A stretch of DNA of 64,000 bases, from assembly GCA_028564705.1 (NCBI GenBank), contig JAPXFQ010000816.1:248001-312000 (forward strand), given 5' to 3'. Shown here in pieces: positions 45,391 to 57,306 of the stretch. A program made the position numbers and the translations under genes. The notes beneath the pieces were generated by a model, which ran no database searches, was not told where the DNA came from, and saw only the letters and a program-made list of their open reading frames with translations. Each line of letters begins with the position of its first letter. Within the stretch, counting starts at the first letter, position 1. The DNA is from Apricaphanius iberus. Its lineage: Eukaryota; Chordata; Actinopteri; Cyprinodontiformes; Aphaniidae.

Positions 45391-45804
45391 TTTGTCAAAT
45401 GTTTCTGTAGTACGGTTAAGTCAATCAAACTTTCAAAAGTTTCCTAAATTCAATAAATGAGTGAATCCTAAATATATAAAATGCAGTGCCCAAAATCCTG
45501 CTTAGCACTAGGTTCACTAAAGAACTTGGTCAGGTTGTCAGGTTCTTTATTTCAATGAGAGGGGGGTTAGGTTAATCAGACTAGAGTGAATACTAAATGT
45601 CAAAGAACTTTAGAATGATTTTATTGATTTATTTAGGAGGAAGTGATAAGATAAAATGTGATCAATAGCTCAAAAAGTTTATAGCACAATTTTACAAAAG
45701 TTGCACTTAGTCATGATAAATACACTTTTCAGACTTTAAAATCTCTATGTGATCATCTCACAAATACTACATTTACATGTGCAAAATGTCTTCAACCTGA
45801 TAAT

Positions 45805-48140
45805 AGTTAGGCCTGTGCAGCTAAGCACTGCGAAGGCCTATTGTGTCTGTATTGTTTCTTATTTTTCTTCTCCCAAATGAATTGTGTTTTTGGAGGCCTA
45901 AACATATATAAAAACTCACCATATTTGGCGGGGGCTTCAGGTGTGTGTGAAATTTACGTATTCTAATGGAATTTCAAAGGGGCGTACCCAAATAGCTCAA
46001 CAGCACCCCCCTAAGCTTGATCTACACCATATGGTTTGACATAGAAATTTGCAACTTGGTAAACTGTTAGAACTCTTCCAGACAAACAAAAAAATCTCAT
46101 AAATCCCAGGCACACAGCAAGTCGGCCATTTTGGGTCAAAGGGTTAATTTTACTATTTCACACATGTCGAACTTAAGCAATCGCCTTGTATATTGTTCAC
46201 AATGTCCTTCAGACATAGGGGATCAAAAGTTACCAAAGGTTTGAGTTTTTGAGCATGTTGAAAGGGTGTGGCCAGGCCTCAAACTTGGACTACATGCCAA
46301 AAATATTAAACCGGTTATTTTATAACTCCTCTCAGAAAGTCACAGGTGGGTGAAACCTTCTGTGTTGGATGTTCATCAGGTCCCTGACGATCCTAGATGG
46401 TCAAATACTGACATCACTTAAGCCCCCCCAGAACAGGAAATAAAATGTTTTGCAGTGAAAGGTCCAGAATTTACACAGTTCAGCAAATTAGCATGATAAT
46501 GCCGAACACAGGCTGGAAACCAGTTGGGGGTACCTCTGTGTCCAGTACTGGAGCTCTTCAAAAAAGGGTGTGGCTGTGCCAGCATGGCGAAGTATGGTGT
46601 CACGCAATGGCCATACCTTTGGCTTTAATTTCCTGAAAACTAAACCTGGACCAGCTTTACCATGATTATTGACTTACAGACTTTTAAACGAGCGAGGACA
46701 GACTTAAGAGGACAGGCATTGGGGATGAAATTTGATTTTTCAAAGGATTTTTGCTGAGTCAAACCAGGTGGGCATGGCTAGGCCTCAAACTTCTCGCCAT
46801 AAATGTACAACACAGCTCCGTCAAACTTCATGGCTGTGATCACATACCAACTCTTAAGACATTCATTGCCTCTCTGGGTAATGTCACATAAGCTGAGCTC
46901 CCTTAGAACAGGACGTGCAATGTTTACAAGGTAAAGATCCATATTTGCCTCCATTTAATTAATCAACATTTTGCTGTGGTCAGTGACTGAAAACAAGTTG
47001 TGGTAGGTTCTTAACCAATGCTGACACGTTTGAAAATAGGGTGTGGCTGTGGTGGCATGGCGAAGCTTGGCTTCACACCATGGAAATATGTTGGCACTAA
47101 TTTCCACATGCCTTGTTTGATCTGCACCAAATTCAAGAAAATGGATATTGGTCCAACCCCCAACAGATATAGATGCAAATATTTGGTGGGTGTGGCCTAA
47201 TTTTTGTACAGCACCCCCTAGGAGCATTAAAATAAATAGCACTAAGCATTGTTTTCATATAGGAAAGCTAAATTCAGCTGATATATGTAGGTTGTAATTC
47301 CATTGAACTAAAATTCTTTTGAACCCAGGTCAAAACCTCACAGAAGTCAGCCATTTTGGATCAAACCTGCTATTTTGTGCTATTTATATATGTCACATAA
47401 GAACAAACTCCTCTTCTAGCTCAAGACTTACACACTAAGAAATGACTGAGCATTAAAATAGATAGCAGTTCCTGATTGAAGAAGAGTTTATCCTGCAAAA
47501 GTAATAAAGAAAAAAAGTTTTTAACCCCGACAGCATCTTATCAAGCATGGGGGATCAAACATATTAAAAAGGGTTTTCCTCCATTATAGAATGTGGGCGT
47601 GGCCAAATCTACAGTTTTACCTTTTCGCCACGTAATTACAAGGTGTGTCATCTTCCACTTTGAAGGTCACGCTTTACCATACTTCAAGGCTGTCATCACA
47701 TACCAACACTGGATACTGTATTGAAGTCATTTACTCATGCCATCTAAGCCCCACCCTCTAAAAACCCGAAGTGCAATATTTCAGTAACAAAGGTCGGTAT
47801 TTGACTCCTTTTACCTGAGCAACATTTAGTTGTGGACAGTGACTAAAGAGAGGCTGCTTTAATTTTTTTGTCTAGAGATGAGAGGTTTAGAAAGAGGGTG
47901 TGGCTGTAGCAGCATGGCTAATCCTGATAACATATCCTTTTCCTTCATGAGGTCGGCCATTTTGGTTGAAAGCTGCCATTCTCAACATTTAAACACTTTG
48001 TCATGCTGATTTCATCATCAGTGCGGTGTAAGAGTTGAGATGGTGTTGAGGTGGCGATACGTGAGTTTTGAGGTCATGGCACAGGCCAGAGTGGCGCTAA
48101 ACTGCGAGGGCTGCTTGAGGCTGCTTGCAGCTTTAATTCA
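45805..48140 (+). repeat. 2.3-kb modular repeat with three degenerate internal units
   Basis: The block runs from GGCCTGTGCAGCTAAGCACT to GGCTGCTTGCAGCTTTAATT. Inside, five motifs recur in the same order. GGTGTGGCCAGGCCTCAAAC lies at about 46264 and 46767, with a variant near 47593. CACATACCAACTCT is at 46853 and 47694. GAACAGGA...TGCAAT is at 46431, 46909 and 47765. GGTGTGGCTGTG...CAGCATGGC is at 46568, 47040 and 47898. CGGCCATTTTGG is at 46120, 47347 and 47953. This looks like tandem modules inside a fish repeat. There is no coding capacity. Confidence 0.65.
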
Positions 48141-48149
48141 GATTACAAT

Positions 48150-48715
48150 TTGACTGTCTACATGGGCCTTGACACAATCTGATTGTGACAACCGTTTACA
48201 CCTGCTACGGGCTGGATCGAAATAAATCATCTTGACCTGCGCAGAACTGCTCAGAACGTATTGTATGTCTACGCTTGACTTAACAGACGTTCAGTAATTA
48301 CCTACATTCGGAATAAGAGTTTACATGCACAATGATCGGATTAAGAATCGTTGTAGCCCACCTGTCTCAATCGGAATTCAATTTTGATCCGAATGAGTGT
48401 AATCGGGTAATCCAAATCAGTAGTTCCCAAACTTGGGGTCGGAACAGGTCACGGACATATCAGTCTGGGGTCTTGAGCTCCTCTTTGGCATCTTAGATTC
48501 CAAAAATAATGAACATAAAGTGACTCTGTAAAAATCTTTGGAAGCTGAGCAAGTGTTACAAGCACAACTGTCTTACATTTTAAATTTATGGGTCAGAAGC
48601 TGGAAAGTTTGGGAAACACTGATCTAAATGGCATGTTTACATGAAGCATTCCTATTCAGATCAGGCTTTAAATTTGATTACTTGTGTCCATGTAAACATA
48701 GCTTGTGATCAGCAA
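48150..48715. mobile_element. Non-autonomous DNA element with CATGTAAAC motifs
   Basis: The left half carries CTACATGGGCC, GTTTACACC and GTTTACATGC; the right half carries GTTTACATGA and CCATGTAAACATAG in inverted sense, with GATC(A/G)GATT blocks on both sides. This looks like one palindromic-ended element split by the small hAT element at 48418-48621. Outer ends are not defined. From 48720 to 49160 nothing is recognised. Confidence 0.4.
48418..48621. mobile_element. hAT-type MITE, 204 bp
   Basis: The ends are CAGTAGTTCCCAAACTT and the complement of CAGTGTTTCCCAAACTT, the classic hAT terminal sequence. The flanks ATCCAAAT (48410-48417) and ATCTAAAT (48622-48629) are an 8-bp target duplication with one mismatch. 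Confidence 0.8.
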
Positions 48716-49159
48716 AAACAAGATTTTAGGAGTTTCCATGTCATGTACCGAAAATGTCAATGGTTTGATCCCTGATACACTTTTTTTCATATCAATTTTT
48801 GTTTTGTGAGAGTTCTTTAATCGGGCATAAAAACATTGTTCAAGACCAAAGGTGGAGGTCCCGTGGTAGATGAGATCTCCTCTTCAAAGTGGCAAAAGCC
48901 AGCAACGCATAAATAGAGCTAGCTTCAGCTTTCAGTGCTGCCGCCTAAGCGTAAACCAATCAGTGTGTCTCATGTTAGTGTAGTCTAGCTTTAAAGCCAA
49001 GGCACAATTCGCCATTGTTTAAAATGTCTGCCAGAGAAAGCCCCCCCCCCACCACGGACTTTGCAACCTTCAGCCTTCAAAATGTATACGCAAAAAAACG
49101 TATAACTTTGAGAGTGTTTTTTGATGGCGACAAAGCATGCGGCGTAAACTCACAATAAA

Positions 49160-49375
49160 TGGAGAAGTGTCTGCGTTTGTATAGCATTTTTACAGTCGGA
49201 TGACATAAAGCGTTTTATACTAAGTCATTCACCTATTCACGCACACATTCACACATTTACTGATGAAGGCAGGCTCCTACATGGTAGCCACAGCTGCCCT
49301 GGGGCCCACTGAAAGAGGCAAGGCAATATTTCACCAAGGACATCCAGCTTTCAATCCAGCTAGCAGTTCCTTCTT
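49160..49375 (-). mobile_element. SINE, same tail family as 13290 and 15245, degenerate
   Basis: It has TTGTATAGCATTTTTACAGT, CATTCACACATTTAC and CATGGTAGCCACAGCTGCCC, the complement of the body and tail of the SINE group seen at 15245. The tRNA-like head is decayed. Confidence 0.45.
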
Positions 49376-49423
49376 TTTAATTTGTATTCTATTCTAAATG
49401 TTATCTAAATAAAGTACGATGCA

Positions 49424-49895
49424 ATAGTTTTAGGCAGCTGTGGAAAAATGCAGTAAACAAGGAATGCTTTCAGAAACATAAAAAAGTTTTATTTTTTACC
49501 TTTTTAAAAAATGCAACGAGAGCTAACAAAATAAAAATATGAATCAAAACAATATTTTATGTTACCAACTTTTGCCTTCAAACCAATATCAATTCGTATT
49601 GGTATACTTGCACAAAGTCAGGGATTTTGTTGGAATAGTGTCTGGTCTATGATCAACCAATTATACCAAACAGGCGTTAATGATTATCAATGTCACATGT
49701 AGGTTGAAACACAGTCATTAACTTAAACCAAAACAGCTGTGTGGGAGGCTTAAAACTGGAACATAAACAGCCAAATTCTTCTACCAAGGTGAGGTTGTGG
49801 AAGAAAGTTTCATCCAATGGAGAGATTGAGCACACCATCAAGATGCAAAGTAGTTATACTAAATCAGCATGGTCTCAGGAAGGTCTGCACTGGCA
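49424..49895 (+). mobile_element. Tc1-like transposon, 5' fragment
   Basis: It begins near TGCAATAGTTTTAGGCAGCT, a Tc1-type terminal repeat, and runs through a leader (GTCTGGTCTATGATCAACCA) up to the first codons of transposase (ATTGAGCACACCATCAAGAT, GCAAAGTAGTTATACT). The catalytic domain and right end are missing. From 49900 to 50308 I see nothing definite. Confidence 0.55.
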
Positions 49896-50641
49896 TATAG
49901 TAATATAACTGGGATAGGGTAATATTGCCAGCATGGTGTGTTGGTGAATATTCTCAGTCATCCAGTTTATATTAATATAAAAAAAGGCAAATGGACTCCT
50001 TTAGTTCCTAAAAGACGTTTAGTTTCTCTTCCAACGAGCTTTGTCAATTCGAAAAGGGTATAAGAGTGAAACTCTATAAGCTCTACCTCTCTATTGCTCC
50101 CTAAAAAGCTAAAGCTGTGAATCTCTCTTGCTGCTAGCAAGCTGACCTCCTGTGAGTCCTATGTGGCTGACAAGCTAAAACTGCTATTTTTAACTAACTA
50201 AAAATCTCTAAGGAACCTACCTCTGACAGGTTCTAAATTTCAATAATCCCTATTGTACCAGACTGGTCATCTTTATACAAAATCTTGATTTAATACGGAC
50301 AGGTTTGGGTCGGATTCAGGGCCGTGCAGAGACCTTGAGAAGGGCAGGTGCTCACAGTTCAAAAAGGAGCACATATAGTAAGATTATAAAACGGCTTACA
50401 ACAACATAACTTAGCGTATCATCCTGAATACCAACAACCAATATCCATCAACAGAATAATAGAGTATCACACCATAATATATCAACGTCATCAGCAGAGG
50501 ACCATGCAAAGCCAAAGTAGCCTGTTTTTTTTATCTGATGGGGCGTAATATTGCTGTTGAGACGCTGCTGCTGGGATGTGTTGATCAAACATGAAAAAGA
50601 ACATAGGATACCAGGTATCTGATTAAACAAGTTTTATAAAG

Positions 50642-51184
50642 TACAGTACAGACCAAAGGTTTGGACACACCTTCTCATTCAATGCGTTTTCTTCATTTTC
50701 ATGACTACATTGTAGATTGTCAATTAAGGGCATCAAAACTATGAATGAACACATGATGTATGGAGTTACTTTAGGTACTTAAACAAAAAGGATAAAATAA
50801 ATAAATACATGTGTTATATTTTAGATTCCTAAAAGAAGCCACCCTTTGCTCTGATTGCTGCTTTGCATTCTCTCAAGCTTCAAGAGGGAGTCACCCGAAA
50901 TTATTTTCCAACAGTCTTGAAGGAGTTCCCAGAGATGCTTAGCACTTTTTGGCCCTTTTTCCTTCACTCTGCGGTTCAACTCACCCCAAATCATCTCGAT
51001 TGGGTTCAGGTCCGTTGACTTTGAAGGCCAGGTTATTTCACACTTTTTTGAAAAGTACTACATAATTCCATATGTGTTCATTCATAGTTTTCATGCCTTC
51101 AGTGAGAATCTAATGTAAATAGTCATGAAATAAAGAAAACTCTTTGAATAAGAAGGTGTGTCCAAACTTTTGGTCTGTACTGTA
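50642..51184. mobile_element. Tc1-like internally deleted element (MITE), 543 bp
   Basis: Ends CAGTACAGACCAAAGGTTTG and the complement of CAGTACAGACCAAAAGTTTG, each followed by GACACACCTTCT, are flanked by TA (50642-50643 and 51183-51184). Inside is a remnant of Tc1 transposase code on the minus strand (CATCTCGATTGGGTTCAGGT in plus view). It cannot move without help. Confidence 0.85.
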
Positions 51185-51205
51185 CATTATGGAGTAATAA
51201 ATTGT

Positions 51206-51992
51206 TGTGGTAATCTTCATTACAAGTCATTCTTTTCTCACAGTTCTTAGATAAAGATGTTTCTTATGTGAATTAGTGCTGATGCCTTTCAAGTTTTATT
51301 CTGTTACTCATGTCTAGATAAAATGTTGTTTAGTTATTCTGATTCTAAGGTACAAACAAGAACCAATTGTATGTAAACATCTCATCTTGACTTATGACAA
51401 CTCTTGTGATTATCTGGTGTTGACTTATGACAGATCCTTTCTCAGCATTATACAAAGTGTTGCTTATTGTTATCTATATTCTTATCGTTCAGTGACACAT
51501 TCTTTGTTGCCTCATGACAGATCATGTGTTTTACCTATTCCATGTTGTTCTGTGATTGGTCTTGTGATTATCCTCTGATGCATAGAACAGAGTGTTAGTT
51601 ATCTTACCATAACTGTATGATGTAACGATCGGTCAGAAGCTGATTCAATAGGGTATGGCTGATGCCGATTACTATATATACCCATGCATCTGTGCTGAAG
51701 CTTCAGAGTCCTTTGTGCAGGCTCTCCGTGCACGTAAAATAAACTATGTACGAATATAACTAACACTTTATTCACTCATCCGAGGCCTCTCAGATACCAA
51801 GATTTCTACCACAGTTTTTTCCGTCACTTGAACAGACACGAGTAGGTCCATCGGACCCCTGAAGGAGGGAGTGTGCACCTAGGTACCTCGCTTAGCCTTA
51901 AAAGAGAGGGAGAACCCGACAGTGGTCCGATCAACGGCGACGGTGATTCGGACCTAACTTCGTCTGAGATAAAACACACAGATTTCTACCAC
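51206..51992 (+). mobile_element. LTR and leader remnant (TGTGGTA...TACCACA)
   Basis: A unit starting TGTGGTAATC reaches GATTTCTACCACA at 51813. It has a TATA box (CTATATATACC near 51675) and AATAAA near 51738. About 180 bases of leader-like sequence follow, then a second CAGATTTCTACCACA at 51978-51992. This may be an LTR plus a leader joined to a 3' LTR end after internal deletion. I found no target duplication and no standard primer site. Confidence 0.5.
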
Positions 51993-52089
51993 ATTAATCT
52001 CGAAGCTATGTCTCACTAAATAAATGCTCATATCTGACTGGTTAACCTACACAGCAACTCAGGTGCAGCTTTAAAGGGATATTCCACAC

Positions 52090-53221
52090 TAGGGCTGGGC
52101 TATATGGCAAAATTTTTATATCCCGATAGAGCTCAGTTTATATCCCAATAATGATATACTTCAAGATATAGCAATTTTTCTGTTAATTTATTTAATGAAT
52201 AGTTTATAAAAAATTACAATGTGGAAATGCAGTTTTAAATGATAGATGACACCACTCAGACTCATGTAGTGATCTCCTTCCATCTGCGAGAGCTATAGAT
52301 ATCAGGGATCTTTTAGGAGAGCGGATCAGCTCTACACTCTGTCTTTGAATTAAACACATTATTTGAAAAGCATCCAAATTTTACCGCAATAACTGTCACT
52401 AAGGTTCTTAACTTTACAGCACGTTTTGGCAGTAGCGTTTTTTTCTCTCTCTCCTCATGCACCCTCTCGTTTTTATTTGTTTCAGTATCTGCGTGAGTCT
52501 CCTATGTAAAAGAGGGGGTGTTATGTCGATATGTCTTCCCCTTCAAGATGTGTTCTAGCTCCACCCACATGTGAGGCAGCTGCTGCTCGTAAACGTTAAA
52601 CAGAATAGTTAGGTTTAGGCAGTGGTTTCCGAATAGTAGGATTAGGAAAATAGTCAATGGTTATCGATGCCGTTTGGACATAAGAAGACCGACGCAAATC
52701 AGATAGCAGTTGTTTGTAAAGTTTACCAGCTCCCGATCTGACCAACGAACTCCAATACAACACATTTATTTTATCAGCTGCTCAATAACTACGACAACAA
52801 ATACAGAGTCAATGAGCAAAGGCAGCGTCAAGTCCTGGCATAGCTCTGATAAACTCCAGACACAGATGTTGTAGAACACCACTGATGTGTTGCTAGCGAA
52901 GAAAAGAGCTTTTAAAGCCAGTGTTGTGACACGCTTTTTTTCTGTTCAAGCAGCGCGTCGGGAGGGAAGGCGAGACACACAGGGACACTAACTTTGGATT
53001 GTCTGATAATTTTGTTTAGATCCCTGGTCTGACACGTGTTGGTTCTCGTCTTCTTCCCTTTTTTTTCATGTATTGCAACATGCACAGGAATGCAATAAGG
53101 TGCATCTTGACGTATTTTAATGCTGTAAAACCCTATCGTGGCTTAAGCGATAGATATTCATATAAAATGATAGACATTTTATTTTGTCCTGAATATATAT
53201 TTTCGTCATGGCCCAGCCCTA
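52090..53221. mobile_element. hAT-type element, 1132 bp, perfect 8-bp TSD
   Basis: The ends are TAGGGCTGGGCTATATGGC and the complement of TAGGGCTGGGCCATGAC. TTCCACAC flanks both sides (52082-52089 and 53222-53229). No transposase frame is visible, so it is non-autonomous. Its ends resemble those of 57307-58458. Confidence 0.85.
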
Positions 53222-54174
53222 TTCCACACCTAAGTACAAATCTGTCTGTTGCTATATTCCTCAGAGTTAGAAAAGTGATACAATAGACTTTTGTAACCAG
53301 CCCAATAATTCCCCTGATCTGGCCGCAGTCTGTTTGCTTTAGCTTAGCATAAACCAATGTAAGTCAATAGGAATTACTAGCATGCACATTTTTACTTAGG
53401 GGTGGAATGTTAGATCAAAACAGCTCAGAGGGCAAACTCTACTTTTCAATAGTAATGTTAGTTAATCTGAGGTATTGGATTTTCAACAAATCAACAAATA
53501 AAATAAATTTGATATCTTCAGCATTCAGCAATGGGGTGAAATATGATTAAAACCACAAATATATTATGTTAAAACTAAAAATACATATTTATTTATTTAT
53601 TAACTTTTTTACATGTATAAACACAAATTTTGGGATTTTTTAATTTATCGAATAGTAGCGCATCTGGCTTTCCATTATGGAACACCAAAGTGCTCAAAAT
53701 TAAATAAATTAATAAAACCTTGTGAAATAAATCTAAAATAAACATATTATGTGACAGTGAAATTGCGAAATAAATGTAATTGGGAAAACATTATGAAATA
53801 GAAGGTAACTTTGTGAAAAATAGGTTTTGAAACTAGTAAAAATAAATTAAAATGGCTAAAAAATACCTAATAGGAAAAAAAGTACCGCTGAATTGTCAAA
53901 AATGAAAAATATTTTATACTGATAAGGTAAGAATTTTATTCCACTAAGGTAAGATTTTTATATATTTCAGTAGATCTGAAACCATCCCTGTAAGAAAATA
54001 GAATAAACACAGTTTTAGGTAACTTCAAAATCAAGACTATATCTGCTAGTATATTTGATAGTTGGCCATCATGGAGAAAAGGGGCAGGTGCCCAGGGCCC
54101 CTCCACGTGCCTGATCGGATTGAAACTGTTTGGGGATCTGTTTCAAAGCTGCATTGTATATATAAACGACTTTG

Positions 54175-54262
54175 ACTAAACAAGAAAATAGGGCAATTAG
54201 ATGTGCTTTACTAAATATAAGATCCCTCTTCTCAAAGACTGTATTAGTAAATGACTTGATAT
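54175..54262 (+). pseudogene. L2-type LINE endonuclease start, small fragment
   Basis: The frame reads RCALLNIRSLFSKTVLVNDL, the N-terminal strand of L2-type endonucleases. It lies before ORF1 of the next LINE copy, so it belongs to a separate, truncated element. Confidence 0.5.
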
Positions 54263-54479
54263 GTGATAATGGAATGGGAATCTCTCTGCTGCTAAAGGAG
54301 GAGCAGCTCTCTCTGACCTCTCCTGATCTCTCCTTATTTCTGCCCTATTTAGATTCTTTTATTAGTTTTTTTCTTCTTAATTAATTTATTTACCGAACCT
54401 CTGGAAGTACATCATCAGACTGGATCGCTTTTCTTTGTGGATTACTTCTAAAGGACCTTCGCAACATGGCATTTTGCTC

Positions 54480-55357
54480 AGCTAAAGGGTTTGATGAACT
54501 GGTCCTGAGACAGAACGCCTTAGAAAACAGCTACTAAGTATAGAAGCAAAATTACACCTTGTAGAACTGAAGCTGGAAATTAACGCTGAATATGGTAACG
54601 AGACGATGCAACCGATGACACGGAAGGAATAAGAGCCTAGCAGTCCTGTGATCGCTCAGTTCAGTCTCCAAAATCAGAACACTATCCTATCACTGAGGCA
54701 CAGAACGGGGAGAATCCCTAACTCAAGCTATGAGGAAAGACCCTCCTCAACACCTGCTCCGAAAAGGAATAAACAAAACAAATTCCACCACTTTCCTGGA
54801 ATTCTCCCGAATAACAGATTTGCAGATCTTAGCTCCCTGAATCATGACGTAGCCCTGGCAGCAAGCCAAGGAAACGATGAGGAATCCAGCTTACAAAACA
54901 AATTGAGGAAGCCCCAAACAGAGGCATCCAGCAACAATAAACAACAAAATGAAGTAAGAAAGTCCTTATGGAAAGTTCTGATTATTCGTTATGGTTCAAT
55001 AAATGGCACTGAAACTTTCAGTAGCCACACCACCAATGTGGTCAGTTGTACCAAGATTCTATGGGTACAACTAACAAATCAATGAAAAGATTTTGACGAC
55101 TATAAATCAACACCAAAAAACCTCTAAAGCTCATTTTACATGCAAGACAGTAAGTGATACTGAAACAGGATATCTCTGATTTATTAGATAACCCACAAGG
55201 GCCTGACATTCCCATCTTTGTCAGTGGGCCTCTGCCAACAGGATCTCGTATGGAATTTTCAAGGTTGCATATGCTCCACATGTTCTTAAAGAACCCCTAT
55301 GCTGATCGATCAATGAGATTTATCAACAAATACTCTGTGGCGCAAAACACCTCTTGA
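54480..55357 (+). pseudogene. LINE ORF1 with SGNH-esterase-like end
   Basis: Pieces include KGFDELVLRQNALEN near 54490 (the coiled-coil region) and DIPIFVSGPLPTGSRMEF with SRLHMLHMFLKN near 55215-55290. The latter match the SGPLPT and FSRL blocks of the SGNH-esterase domain in CR1/L2 ORF1. The piece shares these blocks with the ORF1 at 5929-6901. Frames are broken throughout. Confidence 0.55.
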
Positions 55358-56289
55358 CACAAAACCAGCGCTATCTGAACAAAAGTGGACAAAGACTTCT
55401 GATCTCCAATCTGCACAGCTGTCTACATCAAACAACCCTCAATGTTCCAAAACAAGGGCAAACAGAGCTGAACAATTCAAAACAAAGACAAACATCTCCA
55501 AAAATTGCCCCACCAACTCAAGGACAAAGGAGTACAGTGAGACAAAACACACTTGACTCCCAACCACCCAGAGATATACAAGCAGAGAAAACTCAACCAG
55601 GACAAAAGTATTCACACCAGCCAAAGCTGTAAGCAGAGCAGCAGGACCAGGCAGAGAGATACAGCATTTGCCCCATTCACATGGCTCACCCCATTCACCT
55701 CATTTAACTTGCTCTACACCAAGTGCCTCACCCTTTAGGACTTTCTCTGAATAAATGAGGACAAATCATGATTTGGACCCAGCTAACACCAAAACTTGGA
55801 CTAAATCAACTTCCCAGGACTGATATCCTGCCAGTCTCCGAACTGATAGTAACCAACATTTGATATTAAAGGGAACCGGGCAATAATTCTACTCTCATTG
55901 TCACACAGAAGTTGCCCGGCCCCCCTGAACAAAATAGTACCATCCCAGTGCTTATATGAAGTATAAAACGAAAAGCTAAATTTATACATTTGTGTAAACG
56001 AACAGTACAGAATCTAAAATAATATCTTGCAAAAATAATCTCTCAATCACCGAAAATAATATTAAAAAAGCTACATTAAATATCAGGTCTCAGGAAAGTC
56101 TCTCCTAATCAATGATCTTGTTATCACACAAGATAAACATACACTGTTTCTATCAGAAACTTGGGTAGAAACAGATACAGAACATGCTGTGCTAATAGAA
56201 ACTTGTCCCACAGATTATTACTTTATTAGTGACAGCAGAAAAAAACGGAAGAGGCGAAAGGCCTTACTACAATCTTCCATAACTATCTA

Positions 56290-56975
56290 AACCTTAAAAA
56301 GGTATCACTAGGTTAATTCGATTCCTTCGAAAATCCAGCTGCTGAGACATTCATAGATTGATTAAATTGTCCAGATTCTCTCATATGACGTCCTTTTCAG
56401 CCCGAGGTGCTGCTTAGAGGATGATTCTGATCTATTTATACGAAGACCAGCAGCTGCTGCTGCTGCAGCTGATAGGACATCAAGGGGCAGGTGTCGCAAC
56501 AAAAAACTGCTACTTATTCTTATTATTGCAATAAAATTCTTATTTTGTCAGAATGTGCTGTTTACTCAGACTTTACATGTTAAATGGCTGTGGCCAGGAA
56601 GGACCTTTCTGTAAGGATCATTCAGTAGTTTTGATGAAGCTCTGACTGAAGAGGCTGTTGTATTACTTGATAGTTGCAACATTATCAGTAGTAATGGTAT
56701 TTTCACCATGCTTAGCACACGTTATTGTGTCTGCTGTATCACTAATTCTTTAAAAAAATATATAGTTCATAACTGTTAAATGAGCTATAACCTTAAAAAT
56801 CACTATATTTATTTTGAGTACATTACACTTCAATGTAACACGCAAATATTAGAGGAGCGGCTTGCTCCTGCAATAACATGCATTTTAAATGTGATCCAAT
56901 TAGTCGACTAATCTGCAAAATACTTAGTGATTTATTATCAAACTAATCGTTTTTGGCAGCCCTAAAACATATACA
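56290..56975. mobile_element. Probable hAT-like insertion, left end degraded
   Basis: It interrupts the LINE endonuclease. The right end reads GTCGACTAATCTGC, CAAACTAATCGTTTTTGGCA and GCCCTA, a common fish hAT terminus. On the left only GGTTAATTCGATTCCTTCGA is seen, without a matching duplication. Confidence 0.45.
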
Positions 56976-57306
56976 GACCACCAAAACCTAATGTAAATGT
57001 ATTCATGATTTCAATTACCGTTGCTCTATAATATGTATGGAATATGATCAATTAATAATTGTGGGAGATTTCAACATCCATATTGATAACCCCCAAGATA
57101 GAGGAACAAAACCATTATATGATACCCTCCTTATCTTCGACTCAACCCAGTACATCAATGAACCAACACACAACCGGGGACACACTCTGGACCTACAAGA
57201 CTTAAATACCTCCAACATTGCGGTCACCGATATGGCATTATCTGACTATTTCTGTATTTCTTTTGAAAGCACCACCTTAGCAAAAATATCTAATCACAGT
57301 AAGACC

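Larger units (their letters stand above)
50317..54113. mobile_element. hAT-type element hosting three nested elements
   Basis: The left end is CAGGGCCGTGCAGAG and the right end reads CAGGCACGTGG from outside. The flanks GTCGGATT (50309-50316) and ATCGGATT (54114-54121) form an 8-bp duplication with one mismatch. Removing the Tc1-like MITE (50642-51184), the LTR segment (51206-51992) and the second hAT (52090-53221) leaves about 1.3 kb with no transposase, so it was a non-autonomous hAT element. Confidence 0.65.
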
